A DNA stretch of 64,000 nucleotides from Lewinellaceae bacterium (GTDB taxonomy: Bacteria; Bacteroidota; Bacteroidia; Chitinophagales; Saprospiraceae), in the NCBI GenBank assembly GCA_016716135.1, contig JADJWX010000002.1, forward strand, positions 558,001 through 622,000. Reading direction: 5' to 3'. Below are positions 63,551-64,000 of this stretch, in pieces. Position 1 is the stretch's first letter. Every line of letters begins with the position of its first letter. The position numbers and the translations under genes were made by a program. Below the pieces are notes generated by a model. That model did not search any database and had not been told where the DNA came from. It was given only the letters and a program-made list of their open reading frames with translations.

Positions 63551-64000
63551 ATGGCAAATACCAACTGGACCGATGAGGCGCTGATCGCCGGCATACAAGA
63601 TGGCGGCAGCGCGCGCGAGGAAGCGTTAAAGCGCATTTATTTGTTGCCGGGCCTGCGCGAGGCCGTGCACCGCCACGTACTTGAAAACGGTGGCAGCCGC
63701 CAGGATGCCCAGGATATTTTCCAGGAAGCCCTGGTGCTGCTCGACCGGAATGTACGCGAGGGCCGCTTCGAAGGCCGGAGTATGCTGAGCACCTATTTTG
63801 TGGCCATCGCCAAGTGGCGCTGGGTGACCATCCGCCGCCAGCAGGGCCGCTACACCGATCTGGCGCCGGCACACTACGACGCTGAGGTAGAAAGCCCCGA
63901 AGCCGAAACCATTCGCACGGAGTACCGCGAGTTGTTTCAGGAAGCGCTGGGCCAGATCGGCGACCGCTGCCGCCAACTCCTCCAACTCTACCAGTTGGAT
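63551..64000 (+). CDS. ECF-type RNA polymerase sigma factor, N-terminal part (3' end outside window)
   Basis: 150 codons are visible and the frame runs off the window end. Region 2 is evident: QDAQDIFQEALVLLDRNVRE (the DIFQEAL motif of sigma-70 region 2.1/2.2), GRSMLSTYFVAIAKWRWVTI (region 2.3/2.4), followed by RRQQGRYTDL. Then ETIRTEYRELFQEALGQIGD and CRQLLQLYQLD begin region 4. TACATTTG at 63484-63491 is a good -7 box 60 nt before the ATG, though no clear -33 is seen. It could direct transcription of envelope functions, but targets are unknown. Confidence 0.87.
   Translation, partial: MANTNWTDEALIAGIQDGGSAREEALKRIYLLPGLREAVHRHVLENGGSRQDAQDIFQEALVLLDRNVREGRFEGRSMLSTYFVAIAKWRWVTIRRQQGRYTDLAPAHYDAEVESPEAETIRTEYRELFQEALGQIGDRCRQLLQLYQLD

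Noticed and set aside
63626..63985. Open frames on the minus strand at the window end
   Set aside because: They are shadows of the truncated sigma factor, which reads through to the window edge on the plus strand.

Overview
The window looks like a chromosomal piece of a member of the Bacteroidota, most likely the Saprospiria or a close relative. The evidence is: surface proteins with type IX secretion (T9SS) C-terminal sorting domains; a GLPGLI-family protein beside a TonB-receptor-like barrel; a long (483-residue) GAPDH; a sensor kinase of the beta-propeller/Y_Y_Y/LytS layout with a LytTR regulator; weak Shine-Dalgarno signals; and promoters of the Bacteroidota type (TTTG, about 19 nt, TAnnTTTG). 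No tRNA, rRNA, CRISPR array, transposase or phage gene was recognised.

Layout. 1-6.1 kb: the end of a T9SS-sorted protein, a mosaic of intergenic repeats, an E2 acyltransferase, divergently the dipeptidase pepD and a VAT1-like oxidoreductase, then two 213-bp direct repeats. 6.1-15.5 kb, minus strand: a nitrous-oxide-reduction island read in the order cytochrome c, nosZ, fasciclin lipoprotein, membrane-domain-NosL fusion, nosD, nosF, ric (iron-centre repair), a predicted outer-membrane protein with a CxxCxC motif, nosY. Together these would supply electrons, copper and maturation to a clade II (Sec-type) N2O reductase. nosZ carries a one-base frame break. 15.8-31.3 kb: an AbgT transporter, an Rpn-like nuclease, GAPDH, a four-helix-bundle gene between inverted heptamer-repeat elements, a leucine-rich-type surface protein, a DUF4143 ATPase and a beta-helix surface protein (the last three each with one frame break), then a sensor kinase and response regulator. 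31.4-48.4 kb: the full S10-spc-alpha ribosomal supercluster from rpsJ to rplQ with secY, map, infA and rpoA. 48.8-63.0 kb: an accessory envelope region with T9SS proteins, beta-barrels, a 65-residue protein beside four in-phase TTGATC repeats, GLPGLI plus TonB-like barrel, and a three-gene cassette encoding a 5:2 stator-like proton channel. The window ends inside an ECF-type sigma factor.

The most unusual feature is not a gene. Many spacers, including those inside the ribosomal operon, hold short words repeated with a period near 7 bp. Each spacer has its own word, and in most of them the words form two opposing arms. A second shared sequence (GGTTCACCATTTCG and its complement) recurs at several of these loci. 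Several gene 3' ends run straight into such repeats. All frame breaks, repeats and functions here were read by eye; no database search was run.
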